Origin: Owenia fusiformis
Taxonomy: Eukaryota > Annelida > Polychaeta > Sabellida > Oweniidae
Length of the DNA: 64,000 nt
Assembly: GCA_903813345.2 (NCBI GenBank)
Contig: CAIIXF020000008.1
Span: 27,574,822-27,638,821, forward strand
Reading direction: 5' to 3'
Position 1 is the first letter of the stretch. Every line of letters starts with the position of its first letter. The translations under genes were made by a program, and so were the position numbers. The notes under the pieces were generated by a model. The model searched no databases and had not been told where the DNA came from. It saw only the letters and a list, made by a program, of their open reading frames with translations. Shown piece by piece: positions 25,354 through 39,544 of this stretch.

Positions 25354-25577
25354 CAAGGTGTTTCATAATGTATGCTTTTCGTCAGGAAAGATCTTCTCGA
25401 ACTGTAATAAATACAGGTCAAAGGGATGCCATTTGTACTTTCTTGAATTGTAGCATGTTAAGTTGATCCAAATGTCTTTGTCTAGAATAAAATAGGCTCA
25501 TATATAGTACATATGACGTTATAGACCCATCTCTTCTCAAATTGACTTTTTGGAGATGCTCGTTATGAAACACCCTG
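25354..25577. mobile_element. Mariner-type MITE, 224 bp
   Basis: Ends CAAGGTGTTTCATAATG and the inverse of CGTTATGAAACACCCTG, flanked by TA on both sides. It lies 285 bp after the copy A stop. There is no ORF. Confidence 0.7.
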
Positions 25578-26172
25578 TATGTCATATGTTGAGCTACTGA
25601 ATTTACTGTTTCCAGGAATTGATAGAACCTACTGGCTTGATTGGTGTTTCTTGATGGTTAAAGTATTTGATTGGATACTGTTCCCACTCAGCCAATTAAT
25701 TTCAAAAAAATCTACGTAAATATACCGCTTTGTAAGTTTATTGAACTTATACTGATCGTGAAAACATTGAAATAATCAACTTGTTTATGTAATGACTCAC
25801 TTTAAAGGGACCCAACACCTTACAAAACTTCTCAACGGATAGGAATAAGGGAAAATGCTTGCCGGATTCTGAATCTATGTATTTTTTAGTGATTTTTCAT
25901 CGTCTTAGTATTTCAATTTTTTCCTTTGATAAAATGAGATTTGCATTGTTTTCCAATTAGAAAAATGAGTAAACATGAATAGCTCGAAATCTAACGGTGA
26001 GATTTTGTTTTAAAAAATCATGGATATCAAGGCTAAATATAGCTATACAGTAAACATAAAAAAAGCAATGCTTGGACTCTTCATATTCACACAAAAAATT
26101 AATTAGTAAATGAGGTTTGATATTTGTGAGAATAAGTTGTACGAGGTACAATGCTCTACAAACACCAGACTA

Positions 26173-26407
26173 CAGGGTGGATTAGGATCAATGACACACA
26201 TAAAAATTAATTTCAAAATATTTCATGATAATTATCTCAAACAAAAGCAGTTAGCGAAGGATACGTTTCATTACACTCAATAAATAGTTATCACTTTTGA
26301 CTATATATACATATCTCATCTCATACATATCTCAAGATATCATATTTTAGCTTCGAAAATCACAATCGTTGGAGAATACATTTGTCTCAGAATGATAGGC
26401 CACCCTG
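26173..26407. mobile_element. Mariner-type MITE, 235 bp
   Basis: Begins CAGGGTGGATTAGG and ends CCACCCTG, TA on both flanks. Inner TIR similarity is patchy, so it is an old copy. Confidence 0.55.
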
Positions 26408-26876
26408 TAGCGATGTAGCTTTCACTTGAAGTGTACCCTTGAGAATAATGAACTTACTTTCAAATTGGTCTTGCTTTTGTGGTGTATGTGGCTTTTTAGC
26501 AAATCTGCCACGCTCATTTCTTTCCAGAACCATCTTGTTCAAATGTATCACTGTATTATACGCGCATGTATAGACAGATGACATAGATATACATATAAAT
26601 TATATATTGCACCTGTATTTACTTACATGGGAATATATTCCCTTATGGGAAAATGCAAATGCATGAACATATATTTTCATCTTATATATGACTTCAAGCT
26701 AACATATTATTTCATATTTATATTTTCATAGTTAGTTTAACATGAATAATAGATCCATGAGAACAATATTCTTTGTTTTTTTTAAATTGATGGGTTTACT
26801 GTGAATTCAATAAATTACAATTTGCAAGAGGTAAGTATACTGTATGAGCTAGCTAGTGGCTTTGTATTTTATGTTA

Positions 26877-27287
26877 GGCCGGGGAAATTAAATTAGTTGT
26901 TTCTCTTTCTTCAAATTTTCAAAATTGATACGGGAATGACGGTTTTTATATTACCTTTTTGTCTATCTAAAATGCTGATGAGGGACGGGATGATCTTTTT
27001 CTTTAAAATAACTGTAAAAACAAATAACTAATTTTGAAGGAAATAAACTGAGTTTATGTTGAATTTATATGTTGAATTTAGCCTACTTTACTGGTATATT
27101 TGATCATATATCAGTACCACGATATTGTCAATTATCCTGATCCATAAAAAGTTTAAAAAAGTGTTTCACACGCCATGGATGCGCGCGAGGTACGGTGTTT
27201 TTTCTCAGAAATGGCAGAAAAAGGTGGAGGGGGGATTGGGCCACACGCGGGCAAGAATGAGAAACAACTAATTTAATTACCCTAACC
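26877..27287. mobile_element. MITE with TTA target duplication (Harbinger-like)
   Basis: Arms with AATTAAATTAGTTGTTTCTC and its inverse complement end in GG/CC and are flanked by TTA (26874-26876, 27288-27290). A TTA duplication fits the PIF/Harbinger group. It is 411 bp with no coding capacity. Confidence 0.65.
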
Positions 27288-27290
27288 TTA

Positions 27291-29620
27291 GTTCATCCAG
27301 TAGTCAGTTTTTACTGCAAAGTAGTGTTTTTATATGCAGCTTAATAGCATAAAATATGTTGAATGAAGCATATGGTGTGGATTAGTCGTGTGACACACAA
27401 ACTGACCAATACATGAGGGTATTAGCTTCTTTTCACATAAACCAAAGGAGGACAGTGCTTTTATTTCAACTGGGAGCTTACCTCCACACGACTGATCATG
27501 TGACCATGGTGGTGGTCCCCTTTAAAGAATCATGACTCACTTTAAAGGATCGTGTTTATAATACACTACAACTACAAGGACACGGAAGCAAGCATTTAAT
27601 CATAATGTGCATAATCTACACGTGCAGATGACAGTGCATTCACAGTCTCTAGTTGATGGAGCTTTTCTATAACGGGAATAGTTATGTTCCATTAAGTACA
27701 ATTTAAAATTGATTTTAGTAAATATAATAGTTCGACATGACCCTTTAAACTACTTTCACTTATGTGCGAAATCTCTCTATTATTGAGCAAGAAGTACTTA
27801 TTATTAAGAGATGTCAATTTATGAAACTCTATAGCTACAGTCAAATGTACAGTCAAAAATAAAGTTGTTTTATTCATACATTATAATAATATATTTGTAT
27901 ATATTATCGATGAGAATTTTTTTCAAAAGTTAGTAACTGATGATACAGTAGAAGACAATGAGGTAATACTTTCCAAATCACACATTACTTTATGCCACAC
28001 ATTTTGTTATGTCAAAAACATTAAGTCAGTCATCTGGTCATTGGCATCTGTTTTTCCACATATCACAGTTTACTATATATCACAGTTTTCCCATATTACA
28101 ACTTTGCATATCGCGCTGTTTTTCCATATTGATTTTTTCCACTGCACTTTGACATATGACACAGTTTCCCATCATATACAAATATACTGAATTTGTTTTC
28201 CCAGACATCACTGTTTTCCATTATATCACTGTTTTTCACTGTTTCCAATGTATCACAATATAATGCCCCATCCAATTTGATGGATTAAAATTCAGATCTC
28301 ACAATTTTTCAAAATTATTGTTAATAGTTGATGGTGGATCTGATGGAGGGAATATTGGATCGATAGCAGTCTGGACCAAGCCTTCAGCAAGATCTGACAG
28401 TAATGCACATACAGTTCAGGTCATGCAATAATTTGGACAATAAATTCAAACACTGAAACATTGGATTAATATACTGTTGAGATATGAAGCTGCCAACTGA
28501 ATCTCAACAAATCCTCTGAAATATGCCCAGCATATCCAAACAAATAACTGTTCAGGTATATATCTTTATACCAAGAAGCATCCTTGAAAATTGAAATGTA
28601 ACCCGTGTACCTGTTCTACAGCTTGGAAGCACTGTCTGACAATTGTTTTAATCTGAGGCAAGATGCTGTCTGACATCCTTGTGTTGTACTTGTCCTGCAA
28701 GTACCTATAATATAACAGATGCTGACATAATATATGTAGAATTTGATGTGACGTTTCTGCAAGTTAATATTTGGTATAAGGCATAAAATATGATATCACA
28801 AGAAATTATCTCATATTGGGTTTATCAAATGATTTCAAGAAATTATCTCATTTATCAAATGATTTCAATCAAATTGCTGTACTTGCAACAAAATGAATTA
28901 TCTGATCTACTTTCAAAAATATTTCGGCTCAAAATTCAAATTTATTTATAATATGTATGTGCAGCTGAAACAGTATACCTCCATTTTTCTCAAAATAAAA
29001 AAAAAGCGAGAAGTGTAACGTTGCTGTAATTTTTCTATCCTTCACAGTATACCAGCGATTTTGACAAGAAGCCCAGAAGTATCAGGGTTCCTTTGGGTGG
29101 CCAAACTTCTAAGTTGATTTATTTGCATACTGTAGGTGTTTACAATGAGTCCATGGATTAGCCATTCGATCAATCACCAAATGATCCTCACATACATCTT
29201 TCATTATATTGACCAAAGGTGATAATAAGTAAAAATTGACTGATCTTGAAAGTCTAGTATAGTGATGCCACCTATTTATTTAAAGAGAGGATGATATTTA
29301 ATTTCATCCCACAACGAGATGTACCTATGTACAAAATATTTGTAAAATTATTATTACCTTGACAATAGTGTCATAGCTTTTTGGCTGTTTAAAGCTTCAA
29401 TGTAACCGACTTGTGAAACAAATAGAGGAAATTTTTAAAAATCTCAATGAAACGTCGTTTAAATAAATGCAGTCCGTAGGCTGTTACATATGAACCATTT
29501 TTTATGTTCACGATACACAAGCAAAACAGTACTTTAACGTAGCAAAGGTGAAATGTTAACAACAACTCTACATGTTATTCGATTAGCACTACAAGGCCAG
29601 TACCTTGTCGTATACATAAG
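27291..29620. other. Upstream region of copy B
   Basis: 2.3 kb with no gene seen. It holds a degenerate tandem stretch (28040-28260) of TATCACAGTTTTCC-like motifs about 20 bp apart. No convincing TATA box or initiator near 29621 could be assigned, so the transcription start of copy B is unknown. Confidence 0.4.
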
Positions 29621-32600
29621 ATGGAGGCGAACACCCTGGTTGTATTTGTAAATGGAGTAAAGGTAAAGTTTGAAATATGTACATTGACAAGAAACGTTTA
29701 GATAATATAATCACATTGCATCAATATATTTCTTTCTTAATATTTCTATCATACAGAATTTCTAACATATAGAATGAATGAGTATAAATAACGTAGATGG
29801 TGTCGAAGCTTAAATGTTATCGTATTTTAGCATACAGAAGTGAATCCTAGTTTAGAGACTACTCTGTTGCAGTATCTAAGAACAGAATGTATCCTTTTAA
29901 GATCCTTCTTTTCAGCTAGTAAATGATTATATAATTGACTGCACATAGTACACATTAAAAATATTAATGATTCATGAAATACACAAACATTAACATTTTG
30001 AAGGTGTCATCGGAATATTTGAGAGAGTGCAACCTGTCTTGATCTTAAGAATAGTATGTGCTCTTAAATCCCACTTGGGTAGCAACACAATAGAATTTGC
30101 TGTGGTTTATTTTTAAGAATGTATGGTTTTATCAAAAGGAAAGTGCATTATTTTTCTATTGTTTTTAAAGAATGTACACTTGGCAAGCTATCAAAAACAA
30201 GTGAGACATAAATACCCATTGACAGTTCTTGATAGTTTTCATTCCCTAAAAACAATATACAAAAATACATGTACCCTTCTCTTGTTACTGTGCATTCTTT
30301 AGAATAAAACAATTTATCAATTTTTGTTGCTATCTACATCATTGATCTTATCTTACTTACAAATATTCTGCTGTATTCAAATGCAATGTTCTGGACTGGA
30401 CAGTCACCTGTAGTGCACTGAAGCTAGACTAATTATAGCCCACTCAGTCACTTACATCAACTCACACTCATGAGGTCAATGCAACCAACTCTTTTTGTTG
30501 TTACAATTAATTGGCTATATAACTACATGAACAATCAACTCAAAAGAACTCACTCACTTACATGTATCAAACCACTTACCCCTACATGAACAGTCAACAC
30601 AAAAGAAATAAAATTTTCCAGATTAGATCATTGACCATTTACCTGCAATATACCATTTACCTGTAATAAGAATGTGTGTGATTTAAGTAAGATAAAGCAT
30701 TCGAATTCGATTTGATAAGAAATAATAACCTCAGGCCTTCGGCCTTCGGTGTATTATTTCTTATAAAATCTCATTCTTATGCTTTATCCAGTACATAATG
30801 TTACGCGGTAACACGATACAAATATATGCCATATTCACTTGCGTTGTATGACAGATTCACCTGCGGTATATGGCATACACATTAACCAATGAGAACGCTA
30901 TACGGGAGTTCGCATTATTGTCAATTACATTGATTTGACGGACGGATTAAAGTCTATAAATTATATGATGATTACTGAATCAACAGATCAGTGCATTGAA
31001 TATATGAACTAACACAATTGAATAACATATACCGATGGTACCTGTATTGTTTGATGTTGTTTTATATATGTGTTACACGCAAAAACTCACTCCAAGGGAA
31101 ACGTTATTATTATTCGTGAAGCTTATGAGTGACTTTACAACCAAATCAACAGTTTACAAAGACCAGACAAAAACCTGAAAAACAAAAGTATTTGATCGCG
31201 GTTAATATGTTACTCATACTTTCAAAAGTATCATTTACCGATCACACGCAATTAACTTACTCAATCACTCCAGGATTCATAGTTTAGTGCTCGAAGCGAT
31301 AAAAACAATGGTAATGCATTGTAGTTTTACATTCAGTGTTGATTCTCTAAACCAGTCAAATCAAGGGAATTTTGTATGACGTTCACTGCGCGGTAAATGC
31401 CATATTTCGCAACGTGTATGTTATATTCTCCTAGACAATATGTCATATTACGCAGGTGAATATGAGATATTCGCTATATCACATTTCAGTGCGGAATATG
31501 CCATACTAACTTGCCGAATATGTCAGATACCGCAGGTGAGTATGCCATATTCACTTGTACCACAAATACCGCGCAACCATAAATGTATGCCATATTCACT
31601 ATATCACGTTTCAGTGCAGAATATGCCATACTCACTAGCCGAATATGTCAGATACCGCAGGTGAGTATGCCATATTCACTTGTACCACAAATACCGCGCA
31701 ACCATAAATGTATGCCATATACCGCGTAACACATAATAGGTAAAGTTGGTGTTAGTGTGTTTGAGACTCTTTTTCACAGTTGCTTGGTCTGTTTAGAATT
31801 TTCCAATGTCGTTAATCACAATTTAGAAAAGCCATAAACGTATCTCGTAATTTGAAAGCAGTCATTCTTTTTTTGAAAATGTATATTATCCAATATTACT
31901 TCAACATAGAAATAACACAACTTGCATCTGCTTTTCTTTATTGCCCTATTTCTAAGTCATGCTAGCAAGGTCTCTACTCATAGAACACATCTTAGGCCGT
32001 AATATCTGAACCGGGTAGATACGGATCAGTTACCACGGCCACGGCATTGCCCCGACTAGAACCTAATAAGAACATCTGCGAACTGCATCATTTATTACAG
32101 AGACTCCCCAAAACCTGCTAAAAGCAAGCCGAGGCAAATCATAGCCTTGATTCAGTCCCGTGGGTCACACACGGGGAGTCACACTCTTCATTATTTGATC
32201 TTCAATAAAAATAGACCCGTTCCGTAAAGATACGTACATTTTGTAGTATACTGTAGTATTGTAATTAGACCATAACTCAATAAGTATGCCTGCCTGGTAC
32301 GAAGTTGGCCTGTGGGGAAGGTGGCTGTGGAGCTTGCACAGTGATGGTCTCTAGGTACAATCCAACCAGCAAGCAAATTCGGTGAGTCTTTTTTTTATTC
32401 ATTACTTCATTTATAAGTCATGAAATTATCATTAATCGACTTAGAGCTGATCTCCTGTTTAAAGCCAAGTGATATGCTCACAACTTTAATTTTATTGATA
32501 CTCCTAAGTGTACATGTGGACTTCCCCAAACCTTGAAATATGTTTTCTTTCACTGCCTACTATTAACTGCAGAGAAAAATTATTTAAAGATATCAATGAA

Positions 32601-35600
32601 ATAGCACAAATTGAACATAGAAATCAAAATTATTACTTGAACTTATGTAAGCATGGAAGTCTTGACATCTCCCTAGATAAAAAATTCACTTATTTTGACA
32701 ACTGTTGCAACTTTTCTTCACACCAACAATTTGGCTCTCAAAACCTAACGAGTACCGACCCGGCTTCCAGACCTGATATCACCCAAGACCCAGGAAACTC
32801 ATGTGCCTGACCAGCACACATTTGCTATTATATTACATTATTTGTGTTCATTTGCTCCTCTATAATGCTGAAAGGCGATCGAGGAGTTCTTGTGTAAAAT
32901 ATTTTGCTGATATAAATAAATAAAGTAATGAATAAAAAAAATATTTGCTGATATAAATAAATAAAGTAATGAATAAAAAAAAGTCGGTGAGTGTGCATTA
33001 CGCTGGAACAGCTTGCTCGCATTATACAGTACAAATATTTTATTTGAGGTATTCAGCGAAAATAGAATGAGATGTTTTTTATTATTCATGATTCACTAGT
33101 ATAATATTTCTTACTCTCAATATATTCACTGGTATTTTTGTAACCTTAACCCTGTCATCTGAATGGATATTACTGCGAATATCTAGCTATCCTGCGCAAA
33201 AACATTAATCACTCCATAGCGCTGTGCAGAAGGCAAGCTGAAAAATGGACTGAAACTTGGCAATAATATAAACCTTTAAATCCCTATTTTCTCCATGTAC
33301 ATAGCCGTAGGGACCGGGGGTTCGATGGGTTTTCGGGATTTCCCCCAAAAAATTATTTGTGGAAAAATTCATTGCAATAACCAGAAACATATATTAAATT
33401 TATATGACCAGTGGATCAAAATAGTAAAAGTTACACTTCTCTCCAAAAGTTTGGCAACCTTAGGCACGGGGTGGGATTGTCTAATTTTGGGAAGACTCCG
33501 GAGCATCATGACATTATGCAAAGAAGAAATATCAATAATTTCGCACAACTTATTTTCCAACTTAAAAGCTGCTCCATCTACGGTGAAATAAACCAACTGT
33601 CTTAATACTGATGAAAACACATTTTCTTTCAAATCTGTGCACCTCCGTTTTGTTTTATTTCAAACAAAAAATCTTGCTAAGTCCCCGGAGCTGATAAGTC
33701 CTCAAAAGCAAATATTAAATAATAGAAACATTTTGAAATTAGTCACTATTCAAAGCATACACACATGTATCATTTATAAACATAAGCATTTGATCGAATG
33801 GGTATTTATTATCCATCGCCTTTTAAGGAAAAATAAACCCAAGCGAAAAAATCAGTTTTCTTTTCAGATGCACGTTTATCTCGGAAATTATTTTAAGTTT
33901 AAATTGTTGCTGTTTCAGTGCATTTAGTATATGCTCTATTTTCGCGAATATCAAACGTTAGTGGATCGTTTTAATGTCATTAATTATATATGTTTAGCAA
34001 ATAAATGGATTAAAGGCGGCAATTAGGTGAGTATGTCTCTGGCACTAAATACAAGTGTAAGCTAAAAAGTACCCACATTACGTGCAGTGGAAAGTTCTGT
34101 CCATTAAAAAAGCCAGATGCAGTCATCTTTCTGGAAGGAAAGCAAAGGCATAAGAAGGATTATATCAAATAAGTCTAGGTTTATTATTTCGAATTAGTAT
34201 TTTATTGTCACAGTTAAGGGGAAAAGTTCACAATAAAAAATATTTAAAAAAAGTCACGTATTGTACCAATATACATTGCTTCCTAATAATCACTTTTTAT
34301 TTTCTAAATAAACTGATCCACTGATAATCGCCACCGGATTATCGGGATTTTTAAACTTCAAAGACCTAATTACAGATGGTCTGCGGTTGAATCTAATCTA
34401 CTAACTAAATATAAAGCCCATTGGTTCCCCTTAGTTTACATGGGAATGACGATTTTCAAAAATTCATCAAATAGAAGAAAAATAATTGGGGAAAGTGGCG
34501 TTGGAAATGAAGTCAAGTTACATTTCCATCAATATTATAAGTATTTTCCTCGCAGGTTATGTAAATAAAAATTCAAACATAAAGAGGGGAGTGTAGTAAG
34601 AAAGACGAGAGTATTATTCTTGCACAAGTTTCAAATCGTGTGTCTAAAAAGGATTTGACAGCATTCTTTAATAAGATGATAAAATGTTCATTTCTCAAAA
34701 ACGAATTATACAGTAAAACCTGTCTAATCCGAACACCCATGGGACCAGCCAAAAGCGTTCAAATTGGCAGGTGTTCAAATTTCGAGGATATTGTTGATGG
34801 AGGGGGGATTTTCATTGTTCAGCCCACTATATTGAACACTTAATACTTAGTCAGAAAACAATATACATGTTGTTGATGAGTTTACAATAGGCCTATAGCC
34901 TACATTATATGCTATGTTTTACTTACTTTTTAAACAATTTCATTATTTTAGTAAAAATAACTTATATTTTGGCAAAAGCTTTGTAATACACTGTATAAGT
35001 ATAGTCTCGTATGAAATCTTATGCTTCTCAAATGACCTATACCATATTATGATTCTAAGCACTGCTTTACATTTGCTTGAAAGTCCTTTATTGATGTTTG
35101 TTTTTTGGCACTTTTAGCATTAGCAATGTTAGAGTATCCTCTTCTAGTAAAAATATTTGTTCATGAGTGTTCATTCGAGATGATGTATAATCCTCCAAAA
35201 TATCAAGGGCATTCAGGATGTCAAATGTATACCTTTTTAGGAGGCATTTAAGTGATAGGATATTACAAAGTTGAATTTTTCTCTTTCTTCTGATATAATC
35301 TTGTCTGCAAATTTGTCTGTGTTGTCTTTGTGATAATATAAAACATTTACTGATTGAATCTTAGCTATCATAACAGACCCGTGGGATATAAAACATCTAA
35401 GACCTGTTCATAATCCAAAACAAAAACATCTAGTTAATTTACAAAGAGGATAAACCAATCATCTCCCAGATTCTCACCTTTCTCTTAATCCAAATGAAAA
35501 ACATCCAGGTTATTTCCAATTAAGATAAATCAATTATCTTCTCGATTCACAACTTTTTCTTATCCAAACTTAAAACATTCAGTTCTTTTCTAATAGGATA

Positions 35601-38600
35601 AACCACACCTTTCCAAATCATCCTCTTGTCTTCCACAAATAAGGGATGTTTCTGAGACTAAATAAGTTAATAAGGACAATATTGGTTCACTGTATATGGA
35701 AAGATAAATAACAACTATAACACAGACTCAATATGTGGCTATTATTGAAATGTCCAGACATTTGATTTCTGATAAAAATGTTCGGATTAGACAGGTCACT
35801 TTTGCATATCTGTTTGTTCACTGTTCAGATTAGGAGGAGTTCAGATTCCAAGGTTTATTTAACATGGGAGTTAATGGGAGGAAAAATTGGGACCGAAAAA
35901 ACTGTTCAAATCGGAAGGTGTTCGGATTAGCCAGGTGTTCAGAAATACAGGTTCTACTGTAGTTTATAATGATTCACAAGTTCATCTTTTCATTTCTCAA
36001 AACGTTCACGATTCTCGTCATTTATGATAAAAAAAAAACAGCGGAACGGTAATAGAGAATGGAATGCATGTTTTATTTTTTATTTAAAATTCAAAGAAAG
36101 AACAAATAGGTTTTTCAGCATTAGTTGTTCTTTGTTGCAAGGCATTAAAATTTAAAAGAAATGAATGTTAGAGCCTACAGAGCACAGTGGATATATTATT
36201 ATTTCAATTTGGTCTTTTTGGAATTTCAGACTATATTTCATTCCATTAATACAAAACTATTTGTCATCTGTCACTGTGCGACCTGATTAAATAAGTATTA
36301 CATTCTTACAAAACATTTGCTATTGAATATACTAGCATTCAGTACAAGTTCATGAGGTCATTATGAACTCCTCTATAACAAAATGAAAAGGCAAAAAAAA
36401 ACTTTAATTTGGAATCTTTTTAAAAATCAGCTAAAAGTGTGGGAATTGCATGTTTCAGAATTTGACATATCTCAAATGAACTCTAAAGAATGAATTGTAT
36501 GTATGACAAATACAAAAAATGCTTTCATGAGAGGTACACAAATGAAGGGGGAGATTTGTGGATAACATAAAAAATCGAACCCCTGGTCACCAATTGCTGG
36601 CTACGCCACTGATGTATATGGTCTCGAAAGTGAGGAATATAACAGTGAATAATTATGTGTTTTCATCAAGTGTAAGAGAATAATACAATTAACGTCATTT
36701 CTGCGGGCAATATTGTGAAATATTGGACCTTGGGCTGAAATATTGGACCGAGGGCCGAAAATCGCCGGGAACAGGCCCGGCAAGGTGGTAATAATATTCA
36801 TACATAGCCAGGAAATGTGTGTCTGATTCTAGCCAATTCAAACACGCTATTTCAAATAACTTCATGCTATTACATAACCAACAATACACCCAAGGCCACC
36901 CATTCTAGATTATTGAAACAAATGAAGCAGATAAGCCGATAAGTTCATATTTGAGTAAAATTCAATAAGGAATAACAAGCTACATCGCTTATGCAGGCAA
37001 ATGTTAAGTGTTGTCATGGCGTCAATCCATGCTACCGAATGACACAAACAGAAATCGACCCTTGCAAAAAGTTTACTTGAAAATATATTATTTTAGGTTA
37101 TTTCATATCTTTTTAGTGATATTGTATAAACTATTTTACAATATGTGAAAATAATTTAAGCACAGTACTCAATGATGACCATTCCTTTCAGGCGTTGTTT
37201 CCTAAAATTAACACTCGATACTGCGCATCTCGTGCAAATTTTTGGAAAGCAACACCTTCAAGGAATGGTCATTCCACATTTCACCGAGTCCTTAAATTCT
37301 GAAACAACGAATCAATGTCGTCATCAAGGGTTATCAAACGTATGTCAATAGAGTCTTTATCGTTAATCCTTCTGAATCCTTTTGAATTCTGCTTAATCTC
37401 TTAAAACGTAATTATTGTTAGAAAATATCGAAATGCATTTGTTCGATATGTACGATATGTTATATTTCATTTTGTTATACCGACGATAATGTCACATATG
37501 ACTAAATGCAATTGAGAGTACATTAGGTCAACATGACAGTTTTTCTTTAACTATTCTAAAGGTAAAACAGCCCAAAATGTTCCATTACATATATCTTTAC
37601 ATTAGCAAATAATGTGCATATAAATTGTTAGCTAGGGCATCACTTTCCTTCAGGCACTACAGTGTAAATGCCTGCCTGATGCCTCTGGTAGCTTTACATG
37701 GTTTAGCTGTAACTACGGTTGAAGGTATAGGAAGTACAAAGACCAAGTTGCACCCTGTACAGGTGAGAAAGTCCATAATAATTGTTTCAGCAAACCACGA
37801 TAAATGCGTGTTTACAGGTTAAAGCTTACCCTACTAAGTTTGGTGACCCAGAATCCCCCCCCCCCATTTATCTGTGCTTGGTCTTCAGCCAGTCTGTGTT
37901 TTAAGTTCTATCTGCAGATATGTCAGAAATGACTTGAGTTAATGTGAAATATAATAAGCGCTGGTGTGAAAAGTCACTCCCGACCTCGGTGGGAATCGAA
38001 CCCACAACCTCCCAATTACATGTCGGAAACTCTACCACGATATCTTTACATTTAATCAAAATATTTCCCTTATTTACATGACTATTGAACGTGCCTTAGA
38101 AATCGCATAAACAAAAATATCCACATGTACTGGTGTAAAATCAATATGGTGGTGCTAAATGCTAATGCAAGAATGGAATTACTTAGGAGCGCCTTGCAAA
38201 GGCATATGGCAGTCAGTGTGGATTCTGTTCTCCTGGGTTTGTGATGTCAATGTACACATTGCTACGTAATTACCCAGAACCCTCCATGACTCAGATAGAG
38301 ACAGCGTTTCAGGGTGAGCATGATTTGATTATTTAATTCATTTATGATCATGTACTATCTTCTTTGAGGAGATTTAGAAAAACTGCACACTTTAAAATTG
38401 TATTCTACTCGACGTTGCCATGAAATTAATTTCTAAATTATTTTCACCATGTCATTACTACTTAGTCTCAAATAGATATATGTATGCATTTACAGGTAAT
38501 CTTTGCAGATGTACTGGATATAGATCTATTTTAGCAGGATTCAGGACGTTCAGCAAGGTAATTCAACTGAAGGCACTCGCTATAATTATGCGTGTTTCAC

Positions 38601-39544
38601 AGTCAGGGTGTTGTTTTTGCATAGAATTAGTTAAAAGAAACTCCTAGTGTTTTAAGAGAAAAATATAAATATGCCAGAGTAATGTTAATCTTGTCAATCT
38701 TTTCAAACTCTAAAGCATACCAATGATTTGCTTATGGTTCCAACTTTATTTCTGGATGTCAGAATTCAAAATAAGTCTTATCAAATGTAAAATTGATATT
38801 GAAACACAATCGTATAAATTCACGAGAAAGGGGAACATTATCTTTTTCTAGATAACCCTAGAATCAAAGTTTTATCATGACAGTGGAATGTAGCTTCAAA
38901 AAATTTGTATTGTTTTTTATACACACTGGTGATCCGCTCGATCACGCTGGTTACCGAAACGGTTAGTTCGTTTCGGTAACAAAATGTCGGAACGTCGAAG
39001 ATACGATTTTTCTTTTTTCCTTATTTCACGCGTCGTAGGTAGAATCCCCAAGACATTTTTTCTCACAAACGTATATCAGTATCATATGTTTTAGAAAATG
39101 TACATGTTTGCGAAATATAGCTCAGAAACAACAGAATCGTCGATTTAATTCCTCACTTAAGTTACATAAACGGTAGGGGTTAAAAGTGCAGATCTTTACT
39201 GTTTTTCCAAATACCGTTTATGTAACTTAAGTGAGGAATTAAATCGACGATTCCGTTGTCTTATGAACTATTTGTTCGCCAATGTGTACATTTTCTTAAA
39301 CATGATACTGATACACGTTTGTGATAAAATGTCGTGGGAATTCTGCCTTCAACGTGTGAAATATGAAAAAAAGAAAAATCGTACCTTCGACGTTCCGACA
39401 TTTTGTTACCAGCGTAATCGAGTGGATCACCATGCAGTGATACAATTCTCTTGGAAAAAAACAATGTGTCATTTTTAGGAATGGTTATGTGAAAAGGGGG
39501 AAAACTGCTGCCAGAATCAGAACGCTGCTGATACAAAGAAAAAG
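29621..39544 (+). CDS. Copy B exons 1-7: two 2Fe-2S cluster domains and linker
   Basis: Exon 3 encodes the plant-ferredoxin-type loop CGEGGCGAC, placing cysteines at residues 43, 48 and 51; exon 4 gives Cys73 (NACLMP). The second, helical 2Fe-2S domain follows: SQCGFCSPG in exon 5 (Cys113, Cys116) and NLCRCTGY in exons 5-6 (Cys148, Cys150). All eight numbers match those used for mammalian XDH, which supports the splice model, including the weak acceptor before exon 3 (no clear pyrimidine tract). Exon 7 encodes a short Cys/Asn-rich linker with [10 protein letters not shown]. These clusters pass electrons from molybdenum to FAD. Intron 3 is 5.3 kb and holds a LINE tail directly after the donor, plus a pogo-like element. 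Confidence 0.92.

Noticed and set aside
25793-27535. TTTAAAGGGACC-like motifs as TIRs of one 1.7-kb element
   Set aside because: Only about 14 bp match, with no target duplication, and two other elements lie between; probably coincidence.
37975-38045. Possible tRNA gene on the minus strand
   Set aside because: The T-arm is excellent but no acceptor stem or anticodon arm pairs, so a SINE fragment is the better call.
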